Assembly: GCF_015752285.1 (NCBI RefSeq)
Contig: NZ_JADOUY010000001.1
Location: 124,001-188,000 of the forward strand
From: Mycetocola_A sp015752285
GTDB lineage: Bacteria > Actinomycetota > Actinomycetes > Actinomycetales > Microbacteriaceae
DNA length: 64,000 bases
Direction: 5' to 3'
Of the stretch, positions 25,089 to 33,440 are shown piece by piece. The translations under genes were made by a program, and so were the position numbers. Positions within the stretch are counted from its first letter, which is position 1, and every line of letters starts with the position of its first letter. The notes below the pieces were generated by a model that searched no databases, was not told the origin of the DNA, and saw nothing but the letters and a program-made list of their open reading frames with translations.

Positions 25089-26108
25089 TCAGAACGACGG
25101 CGGCCCGGTCGACGCCCGCACGATCAGCTCCGGCTGGATCCGGTGGGTGTACTCGGCCGCAGAGTCCCCCATCGTGCCCAGCAGCTGGGCGACGCACCGA
25201 CGGCCGAGTTCTGGGAAGTCCTGCCGGACGGTCGTGAGCGGCGGCCAGAAGTGTGCGGCCTCAGGGATGTCGTCGAAACCGACGATCGAGACGTCGTGCG
25301 GAACATCCTGCCCTGCGTCGCGGATGGCGTGCATGAGCCCGAGCGCCATCTGGTCGTTCGACGAGAAGATGGCGGTGAAGTCGCGGACCCGCATCAGCTC
25401 GCGTCCGGCGTAGTAGCCGAACTCGGCTGACCAGTCGCCGAGGATCGGCGCGGTGGTCGGCACGTCCTGTGCGTTCATCTCCTCGAGGAAGCCGCGCATC
25501 CGCGCCTCGGCCTCGATCCAGTCCTGCGGGCCGGCGAGGTGGTAGATGTTCCTGTGCCCGCGCTCGATGAGATGGCGGGTGGCGAGCCTCGCTCCTGCGA
25601 CCTGGTCGACGGCGATCACGTGGTCGTCGTTGCCCTCGCTCGTGTTCATGGTGATGAACGGCACACGGAGGTCGAGGTTGGAGATCGCCCGGAATACGCG
25701 CACCTGAGGCGCGATGATCACGAGTCCCTCGATGCCCTGGGTGTTGAGGTGGTCGAGTGCTGTGATGATGGACGCTTCGTCTGTCGACGTGATGTTCGCT
25801 GTCGATACGAGGTAGCCGGCATCCTGCGCAGCGCTTTCGATGCTCTGGATGATGCTCGACGGCCCGTATTGCGAGCGCTGCGACGCCAGGACGCCCAGGG
25901 TGCGCGAGCGGCTGGTGACGAGTGCCCTGGCGGCTCGGTTGGGGCGGTACTGCAGCTCGTTCATGACGTCGAGCACGCGCTGCTTCGTGGACTCACGGAT
26001 GCTCGGGTGATCGTTGAGAACGCGGGAGACAGTCTGATGGCTGACTCCGGCGAGGCGAGCGACGTCGCGGATGTTCGGCGCTTTGCCTCTGTCGACGTTG
26101 TCTGTCAC
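25089..26108 (-). CDS. LacI-family regulator of the ChvE-Mms importer
   Basis: 339 residues: HTH NIRDVARLAGVSHQTVSRVL, hinge and effector domain ending PPLTTVRQDFPELGRR and VRASTGPPSF. GTG 26108 is chosen because the region before it contains an operator (26127-26142) that would otherwise be coding. The operator at 24981-25000 in front of chvE shares its sequence, so this protein likely represses the importer and itself. Its HTH is nearly the same as that of the regulator at 9372-10394, and cross-binding is possible. Confidence 0.9.
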   Translation of the reverse strand: MTDNVDRGKAPNIRDVARLAGVSHQTVSRVLNDHPSIRESTKQRVLDVMNELQYRPNRAARALVTSRSRTLGVLASQRSQYGPSSIIQSIESAAQDAGYLVSTANITSTDEASIITALDHLNTQGIEGLVIIAPQVRVFRAISNLDLRVPFITMNTSEGNDDHVIAVDQVAGARLATRHLIERGHRNIYHLAGPQDWIEAEARMRGFLEEMNAQDVPTTAPILGDWSAEFGYYAGRELMRVRDFTAIFSSNDQMALGLMHAIRDAGQDVPHDVSIVGFDDIPEAAHFWPPLTTVRQDFPELGRRCVAQLLGTMGDSAAEYTHRIQPELIVRASTGPPSF

Positions 26109-26126
26109 CGGAACACCCTTGACTCC

Positions 26127-26142
26127 ATGTGCACGGTCACAT
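26127..26142. promoter_or_regulatory. LacI operator in front of the regulator gene (autoregulation)
   Basis: ATGTGCACGGTCACAT reads ATGTGACCGTGCACAT on the other strand, differing in one base from the inner 16 bases of the chvE operator. It lies about 20 bases before the predicted start codon. Confidence 0.65.
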
Positions 26143-26211
26143 CCGCGCAATAACGTCAATTATGCACGCCCGATCGTCGATCGCCACCGTCGAGCAGAGA
26201 CGGAAGAGACG

Positions 26212-26262
26212 GATGTGACGGAGATGTGACAAGACCGAACCGGTGTCACATGCTGTCACATC
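26212..26262. promoter_or_regulatory. symmetric cluster of four TGTGAC half-sites
   Basis: GATGTGAC at 26212-26219 and 26223-26230 is mirrored by GTCACAT at 26245-26251 and GTCACATC at 26255-26262. Spacing of 10-11 bases places the half-sites on one DNA face. They share TGTGAC with the local LacI operators. Could alternatively act as a hairpin downstream of the MFS gene. Confidence 0.5.
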
Positions 26263-26304
26263 GGGCTGTGCGAGCGGCGCTGCCGAGCGTCGGCTCGTTC
26301 TCGG

Positions 26305-27723
26305 TCACCGCCCGGAGGAGGCGCCCACCCGGCGTCCGTCGCCGACCCGGGAGCCGATGGCGACCGCCCCGCAGCCGACCAGCGCGGCAAGTGCGAAGCA
26401 TCCGGCGAACGGCCAGACACCCCCGATGCCCAGCAGTGACGCGAACACGATCCCGGTCGACGCCAGTGCCAGCGCACCGCCGAGCGAATCGGAGATCGAG
26501 AGGGCAGAACTGTTGAAGCCCTGGTCGCGTTCACTTGAATACGCGAGGGTGAGCACGCTCAGCCGGGGATACATGAGACCCATGCCTGCGCCGCCGAACA
26601 ACCAGCCGACGATGAGGATCGCGGGAGACAGCGCGGCGGCGGTCGTGACCAGGGCGGCGAGGATCGAGAACAGCACGAGCACGGAACCGATCCCCATCGC
26701 GCGGGGGTGGGTGAGCGCGTCGCCGAGCCGGCCCTGCAGCCAGGAAGCACCCGCCCAGGTGAGTGCAGCACCGGTGAGCGCGAGCCCGGCGAACGCGGGT
26801 GAGAAGGCGTAGCGCTCGGTGAGGAGGTAGGGGATGTACACCTCGGCTCCGAAGAACGCAGCAGCGATGAGGCCTCGCACGAGGATCACCGTCGGCAGCC
26901 CCCGCGCGGCCGGAAGAGTGCCGGATGGGACAAGGGTCCGCACGGCAAAGAGGGCGACGGCAACGGCCGTAAGGGCACCGAGCCAGACGAACGGACCGTC
27001 GAGCTGTACAGACAGGTTCAGACCGAGCACAGCGAGGGCGGCGAGGACCGCCCAGACGATCGGCTGAACGGCCCAGCGCGGCCGATTCACGATTCGGGGC
27101 CCGCCGGACAGCATCCGCAGTGCCGGCACCACCATGAGCATGGCCAGGAGGACCAGTCCGACCACACCGAGGAACACCCAGTGCCAGCTCGTCAGCTCGG
27201 CGACGACACCGGCGGCGAACGGCCCGATCAGCGATGGAATGACCCACGCCGCGGCGAAACCGGCGAAGATCTTCGCGTGCAGGTCCGGCGGATAGATTCG
27301 GGCGACGACGACGTAGAGAGCGACGTTCATCGCCCCGGAGCCGAGCCCCTGCACCAGTCGACCGGCGACGAGCATCGCCATGTCTGTCGCCGTCCCCGCG
27401 ATGAGGAGCCCGGCGATGAACACGGCAACCGACGTGATCAGCGGGGCGATCGGGCCGTTGCGATCCGACCAGTTACCAGCGACGACCATGCCGACGACGC
27501 CCGAAGCGAGCGGACCCGCGAATGCGAGGGCATAGAGCTCGGCGCCGTCGAGGTCGGCGCTGACGAGCGGCATGATCGTCGTCACTGCGAGCGATTCGAA
27601 GGCTGACAGGAAGACGAGGGCGCAGGTCCCGATCGTCACCCAGAGGTATCTGGCCGAGAAGATGCCACGCGCATCCGGCCCCCTGCTGGCGGATGCTTCG
27701 CGCAGCCTGGCGTCTGAGGTCAC
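26305..27723 (-). CDS. MFS transporter, DHA-type efflux family
   Basis: 472 residues with about 12-14 membrane segments. LAVTTIMPLVSADLDGAE in the first segment and GNWSDRNGPIAPL after the second correspond to MFS motif A, and GRLVQGLGSGAMN to the drug:proton antiporter region. Likely a proton-driven exporter of small molecules. GTG 27723 is preferred over ATG 27759 because TAAGCT, a plausible -10 box, ends seven bases upstream and no Shine-Dalgarno is present for either; a leaderless mRNA is predicted. Followed by the LacI gene on the same strand. Confidence 0.82.
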   Translation of the reverse strand: MTSDARLREASASRGPDARGIFSARYLWVTIGTCALVFLSAFESLAVTTIMPLVSADLDGAELYALAFAGPLASGVVGMVVAGNWSDRNGPIAPLITSVAVFIAGLLIAGTATDMAMLVAGRLVQGLGSGAMNVALYVVVARIYPPDLHAKIFAGFAAAWVIPSLIGPFAAGVVAELTSWHWVFLGVVGLVLLAMLMVVPALRMLSGGPRIVNRPRWAVQPIVWAVLAALAVLGLNLSVQLDGPFVWLGALTAVAVALFAVRTLVPSGTLPAARGLPTVILVRGLIAAAFFGAEVYIPYLLTERYAFSPAFAGLALTGAALTWAGASWLQGRLGDALTHPRAMGIGSVLVLFSILAALVTTAAALSPAILIVGWLFGGAGMGLMYPRLSVLTLAYSSERDQGFNSSALSISDSLGGALALASTGIVFASLLGIGGVWPFAGCFALAALVGCGAVAIGSRVGDGRRVGASSGR

Positions 27724-27819
27724 GATTCCGAGCTTAACCCGTTCACGGCACCTAGGCATCCGTCCCGGTCGGGCGGATTCCGCACCGCGTGGGGTGCGGC
27801 ATCCACCCGACCGATGTCG

Positions 27820-28683
27820 CTAGATGGGTGAACCGCCGGAGACCACGAGCGTCGCACCGCTGGTGTAGCTGGCGTCATTGCTCGCAAGGTACACGTACGA
27901 CCCGGCGATCTCGGCCGGCTGCCCCGGGCGCCCGTATGGGGTGTCGCTGCCGAACTCGGTGAGGCTGTCTGCGTCGGACGAGTCCGGCTGCAGGTTCGTC
28001 CAGAACGGACCGGGGGCAACAGAATTCACCCGGATGCCGCGGGGCGCCAGCTGCTGGGCCAGCGCCTTGGTGAAGGTGACGATCGCACCCTTCGTCGCCG
28101 CGTAGTCGAGCTTGTCCGCCGAGGGCTGGTTGGCCTGGACGCTGCTCGTCGTGATGATGCTGCCGCCAGCAGGGATGTGCTCGAGTGCGGCCTTGGTGAG
28201 CCAGTACAGCGAGTACACGTTCGTACGGAAGGTCAGGTCGATCTGCTCCGTGTCGAGGTCGAGGATGTCGTCGACGTTGTTCTGGTATCCGGCAACCATG
28301 ACGAGGGTGTCGAGTCCGCCGAGGGTGTCCGCGGCGCTTGCGATGGCATCCGCACATTCCTTCTCGTCTGAGATGTCGACCTTCAGAGCCGCAGCGGTGA
28401 CGCCGGTTTTCTTGAGGACCTCGAGTGCTTCGGCGGCGCCGTCTTCGTCGCTGTGGAAGGTGAAGACGACGTCTGCTCCTTCGCGCGCGAAGGCGATGGC
28501 CGTCGCGCGGCCGAGGCCGGAATTGCCGCCGGTGATGAACACGCGACGACCGGCGAGCCGGCCGTTGCCGCGGTAGGTGTCTTCACCGTGGTCGGGGTTG
28601 GGTGACATCACCGGCTCGTCGCCGGAGTCGTCGATCGAGAACGGAGGCCGGGGGTACTGGTCGAGAGGATTGGAGAAGCTCAT
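27820..28683 (-). CDS. SDR-family oxidoreductase (YghA/general stress protein 39 type)
   Basis: 287 residues. An N-terminal extension of about 45 residues (PLDQYPRPPFSIDDSGDEPV) precedes the Rossmann domain with TGGNSGLGRATAIAF (about 51-65); the catalytic Tyr and Lys are in DYAATKGAIVTF, and the C-terminus has SYTSGATLVVSGGSPI. This layout matches the YghA/YdaD group of NADP-dependent aldehyde reductases linked to general stress in other bacteria. Monocistronic by spacing; no clear regulatory site seen. Confidence 0.9.
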   Translation of the reverse strand: MSFSNPLDQYPRPPFSIDDSGDEPVMSPNPDHGEDTYRGNGRLAGRRVFITGGNSGLGRATAIAFAREGADVVFTFHSDEDGAAEALEVLKKTGVTAAALKVDISDEKECADAIASAADTLGGLDTLVMVAGYQNNVDDILDLDTEQIDLTFRTNVYSLYWLTKAALEHIPAGGSIITTSSVQANQPSADKLDYAATKGAIVTFTKALAQQLAPRGIRVNSVAPGPFWTNLQPDSSDADSLTEFGSDTPYGRPGQPAEIAGSYVYLASNDASYTSGATLVVSGGSPI

Positions 28684-28772
28684 ACTTCAGTACATCGGTG
28701 CGGCAGGCCGGGAGTCCAGCCGATGCGGGAACGGCCCGCCTTCTGTACGATGGGCCGTTCGCACACTCGAGG

Positions 28773-29945
28773 TCAGCGCTTCTTGACCGCTGACCCGATC
28801 GCCCGGTCGACGTCGGCGAGTAGGTCGTCGATGCTTTCCAGGCCGACGGAAAGCCGGATCACGTTGGCGGGGACGGCGAGTTCGGTGCCGGCCACAGACG
28901 CGTGCGTCATCTCCGCCGGATAGTTCACGAGCGACTCGATGCCTCCGAGCGACTCGGCGAGCTGGAACACGCGCGTCGACTCGGCGAACCGCCGCGCCAC
29001 CCGCTCCCCTCCCGTGAACGCGAGCGACAGCATCCCGCCGAAACGTGACATCTGCGTGGCGGCGAGGGCGTGCCCGGGGTGCGACTCCAGCCCGGGGTAG
29101 TAGACGGTGTCGACGCCCGCATGCTCGGCGAAGTATTCAGCGATGGCCTGTGCGTTCTCGCTGTGTCGCTGCATCCGCACGTCCAGTGTCTTCACCCCTC
29201 TGCTGGTGAGGAAGGCGTCCATCGGCGCAGAGACCGCTCCTGCGGCGAACTGCATGAACCGGACCTTGTCGTGGATCTCGTCGTCGTTGAGCACGAGGGC
29301 ACCTCCGATCACATCGGAGTGTCCGCCGAGGTACTTCGTGGTCGAGTGCACGACGACGTCGGCGCCGAGGCTCAACGGCTGCTGGAGCGCCGGTGAGGCG
29401 AACGTGTTGTCGACGACGACGATGAGCCCGGCGGAGTGACCCACCTCGGCGAGTTCGGCGATGTCGGTGATCTTCATCAGCGGGTTCGACGGCGTCTCGA
29501 CCCAGAGAACGCGGGTCTCTGGCGTGATCGCCGACTGCACCGAGCGCAGGTTCGACATGTCGACCACGCTGTGGGTGACTCCCCATGCGCCGAAGATCTT
29601 GTTGATCAGACGATAGGTTCCGCCGTATGCGTCGTTGCCGATGACGACATGGTCGCCCGGCTTCAGGATGCCGCGGAGCAGCGCGTCCTCAGCAGCAAGC
29701 CCTGATGCGAACGAGAGTCCGTGGCTGCCGCCCTCGAGAGCGGCGAGTTGGGTCTCGAGGCCGTCCCGAGTGGGGTTGCCGCCCCGGCCGTACTCGTAGC
29801 CGTTGCGGAGACCGCCGACGTGCGTCTGCACGAAGGTGGACGACTGATAGATCGGCGGGATCACCGCTCCGGTCGTCGGGTCGAAGTCCTGGCCGGCGTG
29901 GATGGCGCGCGTCGCGAACCCGGAGTTCTTCATCTTCTTGCCCAT
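28773..29945 (-). CDS. metB: cystathionine gamma-synthase / gamma-lyase (PLP enzyme)
   Basis: 390 residues of the Cys/Met-metabolism PLP family. ATRAIHAGQ and PPIYQSSTF at the N-terminus, YEYGRGGNPTRDGLE, and the PLP lysine in HSTTKYLGGHSDVIGG are clear. Sequence alone does not separate the synthase (O-succinyl- or acetyl-homoserine plus Cys) from the lyase (cystathionine to Cys). Placement after cystathionine beta-synthase on the same strand favours a reverse-transsulfuration lyase role. The ATG at 29945 has GAGAGA upstream. A 190-base repeat-rich spacer separates the two genes. Confidence 0.92.
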   Translation of the reverse strand: MGKKMKNSGFATRAIHAGQDFDPTTGAVIPPIYQSSTFVQTHVGGLRNGYEYGRGGNPTRDGLETQLAALEGGSHGLSFASGLAAEDALLRGILKPGDHVVIGNDAYGGTYRLINKIFGAWGVTHSVVDMSNLRSVQSAITPETRVLWVETPSNPLMKITDIAELAEVGHSAGLIVVVDNTFASPALQQPLSLGADVVVHSTTKYLGGHSDVIGGALVLNDDEIHDKVRFMQFAAGAVSAPMDAFLTSRGVKTLDVRMQRHSENAQAIAEYFAEHAGVDTVYYPGLESHPGHALAATQMSRFGGMLSLAFTGGERVARRFAESTRVFQLAESLGGIESLVNYPAEMTHASVAGTELAVPANVIRLSVGLESIDDLLADVDRAIGSAVKKR

Positions 29946-29981
29946 GGTGTCTCTCTCACGTCTCGTGTGGTGCTCGTCTTG

Positions 29982-30121
29982 TACTGCAAATTCAGGAGAT
30001 GTTCTGCAAATTCAGGAGTTTCTCGCGACACGCCGTGCCTGCGGGTCGCGCAGCCGGCGTGTCCGGGCAGTTCTCCTGAGTTTGGGGTCTCCTGAATGTG
30101 GGGCAATCTCCTGAATGAGGA
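29982..30121. repeat. palindromic intergenic element with five ATTCAGGAG-type repeats
   Basis: Two direct copies CTGCAAATTCAGGAG (from 29984 and 30004) are followed by a stem GACACGCCG/CGGCGTGTC (30027-30035 and 30055-30063) and three inverted copies with CTCCTGA (30072-30086, 30087-30103, 30105-30121). The arms match over about 28 bases, so the whole element is an imperfect palindrome. Not a CRISPR: spacing is irregular and repeats are too short. Confidence 0.65.
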
Positions 30122-30136
30122 GGGGTGGGGGTGGCG

Positions 30137-31504
30137 TCAGGAGCTGAGAAAGGCCAGCAGCTCCTGACGGGTGAGGACGGCGACCGGGTTCCCGTCCCGC
30201 AGCACGAGGAGAGTGTCGGATGCCGTCAGCGCGGTGCGCGCCGTGGCCAGCGTGTCTCCGGATCCGATGATCGGCAGGCGGGGCGAGGTGACGGTCGCGA
30301 TGGCATCCGTCGGTGTCGCGCTCCCGGTGACCAGGGCGTCGAGGAGCGAACTGCCCGACACGGTTCCGACGACCTCGCCGAGCACGACAGGCGGCTCGGC
30401 GCTGAAAACCGGGAGTTGCGAGACGCCCAGTTCTGCCATCAGCCGAACGGCGTCCTGCACCGTGTGGTCAGGGCGCACGTGGGGGAGCGTCGGACGCTCA
30501 TCGCCCTGCGCCCGGATGACGTCGCCGACCGTGGTCTCATCGGTTGGTTCGTCGAGGAAGCCGTGTGAGCGCATCCAGGTGTCGTTGAACACCTTGGCGA
30601 GGTACCCACGGCCGCCGTCGGGCAGGAGGACGACGACGACGTCGTCCGGCCCGAGGTCGCGCGCAGCCCGCAGGGCGGCGACGACGGCCATGCCGCTGGA
30701 TCCTCCGACGAGGAGACCCTCTTCGAGCGCGAGCCTGCGCGTCATGGCGAAGGATTCGGCATCAGACACCGCGATCACCTCGTCGACAACACCCGGGTCG
30801 TATGCCCCTGGCCACATATCTTCGCCGACGCCCTCGACGAGGTACGGTCGTCCGGTTCCTCCGGAGTAGACCGAGCCCTCTGGGTCAGCGCCGATCACGC
30901 GGACACCGCCATTGGATGCCTCGCGCAGGTAGCGTCCGGTTCCGGTGATCGTTCCGCCGGTACCGACGCCAGTCACGAAGTGCGTGATACGGCCGTCGGT
31001 GTCGTTCCAGATCTCGGGGCCGGTGGTCTCGAAGTGGCTGAGCGGACCGTTCTGGTTGAAGTACTGGTTGGGCTTGAACGCGCCGGGAATCTCAGCGGCA
31101 AGCCGGTCGGAGACGCTGTAGTAGGACTCCGGGTCTTCGGGGGCGACGGAGGTCGGGGTGACGACGACCTCGGCACCGTACGCGGTGAGGACCTGACGCT
31201 TCTCCTCACCGACCTTGTCAGGCACGACGAAGACGCAGCGGTAGCCGCGCTGCTGGGCGACCATGGCCAGTCCGACTCCGGTGTTGCCGCTCGTCGGTTC
31301 GACGATGGTCCCTCCCGGTTTCAACTCACCGGATGCCTCGGCGGCGTCGAGGATTCGCGTCGCGATGCGGTCCTTCACGCTCCCGCCGGGGTTGAGGTAC
31401 TCGACCTTGGCCAGCACCGTGGCGCTGACGCCGTCGGTCACTCGGTTGAGCTTCACGAGCGGGGTGTTCCCCACGAGGTCGACGATGGTCTGTGCGTACT
31501 TCAC
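30137..31504 (-). CDS. cbs: cystathionine beta-synthase
   Basis: 455 residues. The N-terminal PLP fold has LNPGGSVKDRIA (PLP lysine near 44), EPTSGNTGVGLAM and VTGVGTGGTITGTGRYL; the C-terminal third (about 325-455) holds a pair of CBS domains (VGDVIRAQ, VQDAVRLMAELGVSQLPVF, TLATARTALTASDTLLVL). This two-module architecture distinguishes it from plain cysteine synthase. Condenses serine with homocysteine to cystathionine. Start GTG 31504 is set by family length; a Shine-Dalgarno is weak. Works with the gene at 28773 in transsulfuration. Confidence 0.93.
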   Translation of the reverse strand: MKYAQTIVDLVGNTPLVKLNRVTDGVSATVLAKVEYLNPGGSVKDRIATRILDAAEASGELKPGGTIVEPTSGNTGVGLAMVAQQRGYRCVFVVPDKVGEEKRQVLTAYGAEVVVTPTSVAPEDPESYYSVSDRLAAEIPGAFKPNQYFNQNGPLSHFETTGPEIWNDTDGRITHFVTGVGTGGTITGTGRYLREASNGGVRVIGADPEGSVYSGGTGRPYLVEGVGEDMWPGAYDPGVVDEVIAVSDAESFAMTRRLALEEGLLVGGSSGMAVVAALRAARDLGPDDVVVVLLPDGGRGYLAKVFNDTWMRSHGFLDEPTDETTVGDVIRAQGDERPTLPHVRPDHTVQDAVRLMAELGVSQLPVFSAEPPVVLGEVVGTVSGSSLLDALVTGSATPTDAIATVTSPRLPIIGSGDTLATARTALTASDTLLVLRDGNPVAVLTRQELLAFLSS

Positions 31505-31761
31505 GTTCGTCCGTTCGGTGGTGTGCGTCTGCCTGGCGCCGTCTGGTGAACGGCCGCCTGACCGACGGCTCGTGGCCGTCCCTTCGAGCCTAGCCGCTGA
31601 CATCCGTCTGTTACAGGCGACAATGGGCCGGGACGGCTCACCGGGAGCTCCCAGCCAACCGTCCGCGATGGCCATAAACTGGGGCGAGACTCCGGCATAG
31701 GCGTGCGCAGAGAACCCGCGCGTCGTCAGCAAGCGAGCACCCCCAGAAACGAGAGGCCCCC

Positions 31762-32457
31762 GTGACCCCCCGAAACGATTCCCCCACCGGCAAGAGCGGC
31801 AACCCCGCGAGGCAGTTGACCATCAAGGAGCAGCGCGCCGAGCAGCGCGCGGCGAAGGTGGAGTCGTACAAGAGGGAGCAGGCGAAGAAGGCCCGCAACA
31901 AGAAGATCGGCATCATCTCGGCCATCGTCGGCGGTGTGGCCGTGATCGCCCTCGTCGTCACCGCTGTTGTGCTCACGGTCCCGAGGAACGCCAGCTACTC
32001 GGCCGGCGGCTCCGGCGCCGAGGTCGATGGTGTCGAAACCTTCGAGAACACCAACAACCACGTCGAGGGGACCGTGCAGTACGCACAGACCCCGCCGGCC
32101 GGTGGCGACCACGCCCAGGCCTGGCTGAACTGTGGCGTCTACACCGAGCCGCAAGCCAACGAAAACGCCGTCCACTCACTCGAGCATGGCGCGATCTGGG
32201 TCACATACGACCCGTCGATCTCGGCAGAAGAACTCGATCTTCTCAAGACGAAGCTGCCGTCCACGTACGTGATCCTCTCGCCGTTCGACGGGCTGCCGTC
32301 CCCGATCGTCCTCTCCGCCTGGGACGCCCAGCTGCAGGTCGATGAGGCCTCAGACGAGCGCATCGGTGAGTTCTTCGAGGAGTTCTGGCAGAGCGAAGAC
32401 GTTCCGGAACCCGGCGCTCTCTGCACCGGCGCGATCGACGGACCGGGCAAGGCGTAG
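31762..32457 (+). CDS. DUF3105 membrane-anchored protein
   Basis: 231 residues. A highly basic cytoplasmic N-terminus rich in Lys/Gln/Glu (RQLTIKEQRAEQRAAKVESY), one membrane segment at about 50-72 and an extracytoplasmic DUF3105 domain with GGDHAQAWLNCGVYTEPQANE and HSLEHGAIWVTYDP. The His, Cys and Asp/Glu of these motifs suggest metal binding, but function is not established. GTG 31762 is preceded by AGAGG. One base separates its stop from the DUF305 gene, so they are co-translated. Confidence 0.88.
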   Translation: MTPRNDSPTGKSGNPARQLTIKEQRAEQRAAKVESYKREQAKKARNKKIGIISAIVGGVAVIALVVTAVVLTVPRNASYSAGGSGAEVDGVETFENTNNHVEGTVQYAQTPPAGGDHAQAWLNCGVYTEPQANENAVHSLEHGAIWVTYDPSISAEELDLLKTKLPSTYVILSPFDGLPSPIVLSAWDAQLQVDEASDERIGEFFEEFWQSEDVPEPGALCTGAIDGPGKA

Positions 32458-32458
32458 G

Positions 32459-33169
32459 GTGACGGCCGATTTCGAGACGGATGCCGCGGCATCCGACCGG
32501 CAATCGGCCGACGGCGGGCGACGCCGCTCACCGGTCGCACTGATCCTCCTCGCGCTCATCGCGATCGTGGTCGTCGGGGCTGTCGCGTTCTCGGTCGGCC
32601 GTCTGTCGACGCTGCAGAACGTGACGCCAACGACCCAGAGTGCCGAGGCGGGGTTCTCGCGCGACATGCAGACGCACCACAACCAGGGCGTCGAGCTGTC
32701 GTTCATCATCCGTGACCTCACCGACGATGACGAGGTGCGGCTGCTCGCGTACGACATCGCGACGACACAGGGCGCGCAATCGGGCATGATGCGTGGCTGG
32801 CTCGCGGCGTGGGGGCTCCCGCAGGCTCCGTCGGAACCGACGATGACGTGGATGACCCGGCCGACGCTCGAGGGCGAAGGCCATGACCACGGCAGCGGCG
32901 ACAGCGCGCACGAGCCGGGCCAGCCGATGCCTGGCCTCGCGACGGACGAGCAGATCACCGAGTTGAAATCACTGACCGGGGTCGCTGCCGAGCGGATGTT
33001 CCTCACCCTGATGATCGCTCATCATCAGGGGGCGATCGAGATGGCTGAGGCCGTGCTCGACCGCAGCACGAACTCCACGGTGCGCACGTTCGCGACCGGG
33101 GTCGTGAAAGCGCAGCAGTCCGAGATCGACCTGATGGAGTCGATGCTCGCGGAGCGCCCGGCGGCGTAG
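32459..33169 (+). CDS. DUF305 (CopM-like) membrane-anchored protein
   Basis: 236 residues. One N-terminal membrane segment (about 26-47), then two DUF305 halves, each with a paired histidine motif: MQTHHNQGVELS (His 73-74) and MIAHHQGAIEMA (His 188-189), separated by a Met- and His-rich linker (MMRGW, MTWMTRP, GEGHDHGSG). Some DUF305 proteins such as cyanobacterial CopM bind copper or silver outside the membrane; a similar role is plausible here. Start GTG 32459 lies one base after the DUF3105 stop. Confidence 0.88.
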   Translation: MTADFETDAAASDRQSADGGRRRSPVALILLALIAIVVVGAVAFSVGRLSTLQNVTPTTQSAEAGFSRDMQTHHNQGVELSFIIRDLTDDDEVRLLAYDIATTQGAQSGMMRGWLAAWGLPQAPSEPTMTWMTRPTLEGEGHDHGSGDSAHEPGQPMPGLATDEQITELKSLTGVAAERMFLTLMIAHHQGAIEMAEAVLDRSTNSTVRTFATGVVKAQQSEIDLMESMLAERPAA

Positions 33170-33189
33170 CCAGCGGACGCCCGGCGTCC

Positions 33190-33212
33190 GTTCATCCGTC
33201 CGTTGTGTCGGG
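33190..33212 (+). repeat. short repeat, copy 1
   Basis: GTTCATCCGTC-CGTTGTGTCGGG. It resembles two other copies (33312-33332 and 34484-34507, both on the minus strand) that flank the DUF559-like gene; consensus TTC-N-KCCGTCGTTTGTGYCGG. Confidence 0.5.
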
Positions 33213-33311
33213 TTTGTCACTGCAAAGACGACAATCGTGACGGATGAGACGGCTTGCCAACCGAGAGACGCGCTTTTTCCGTCGCATCCGTCGACTTCGC
33301 TACGCACAAGT

Positions 33312-33332
33312 CGACACAAGCGACGGCTGAAT
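33312..33332 (-). repeat. short repeat, copy 2
   Basis: The minus strand reads ATTCAGCCGTC-GCTTGTGTCG, close to copies 1 and 3. Confidence 0.45.
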
Positions 33333-33440
33333 CTCACGGGCCGCGCGCGGCCGAGCCTGTCCCGCGCTGTCCACAGGCCAAATATTGTGCACAGTTTTCG
33401 AGGCAAGGCCCGTCCGGCCAATGACCGGTGCGACCGTGGA

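Larger units (their letters stand above)
33170..33440. other. 271-base spacer with hairpin and two short repeats
   Basis: A seven-base stem CGGACGC/GCGTCCG (33174-33190) follows the DUF305 stop and may help termination. Repeat copies lie at 33190-33212 (plus) and 33312-33332 (minus). No other gene or RNA could be supported here. Confidence 0.5.

Noticed and set aside
29982..30121. Possible CRISPR array
   Set aside because: Repeats are only about 9-15 bases, irregularly spaced and in both orientations; no cas genes.
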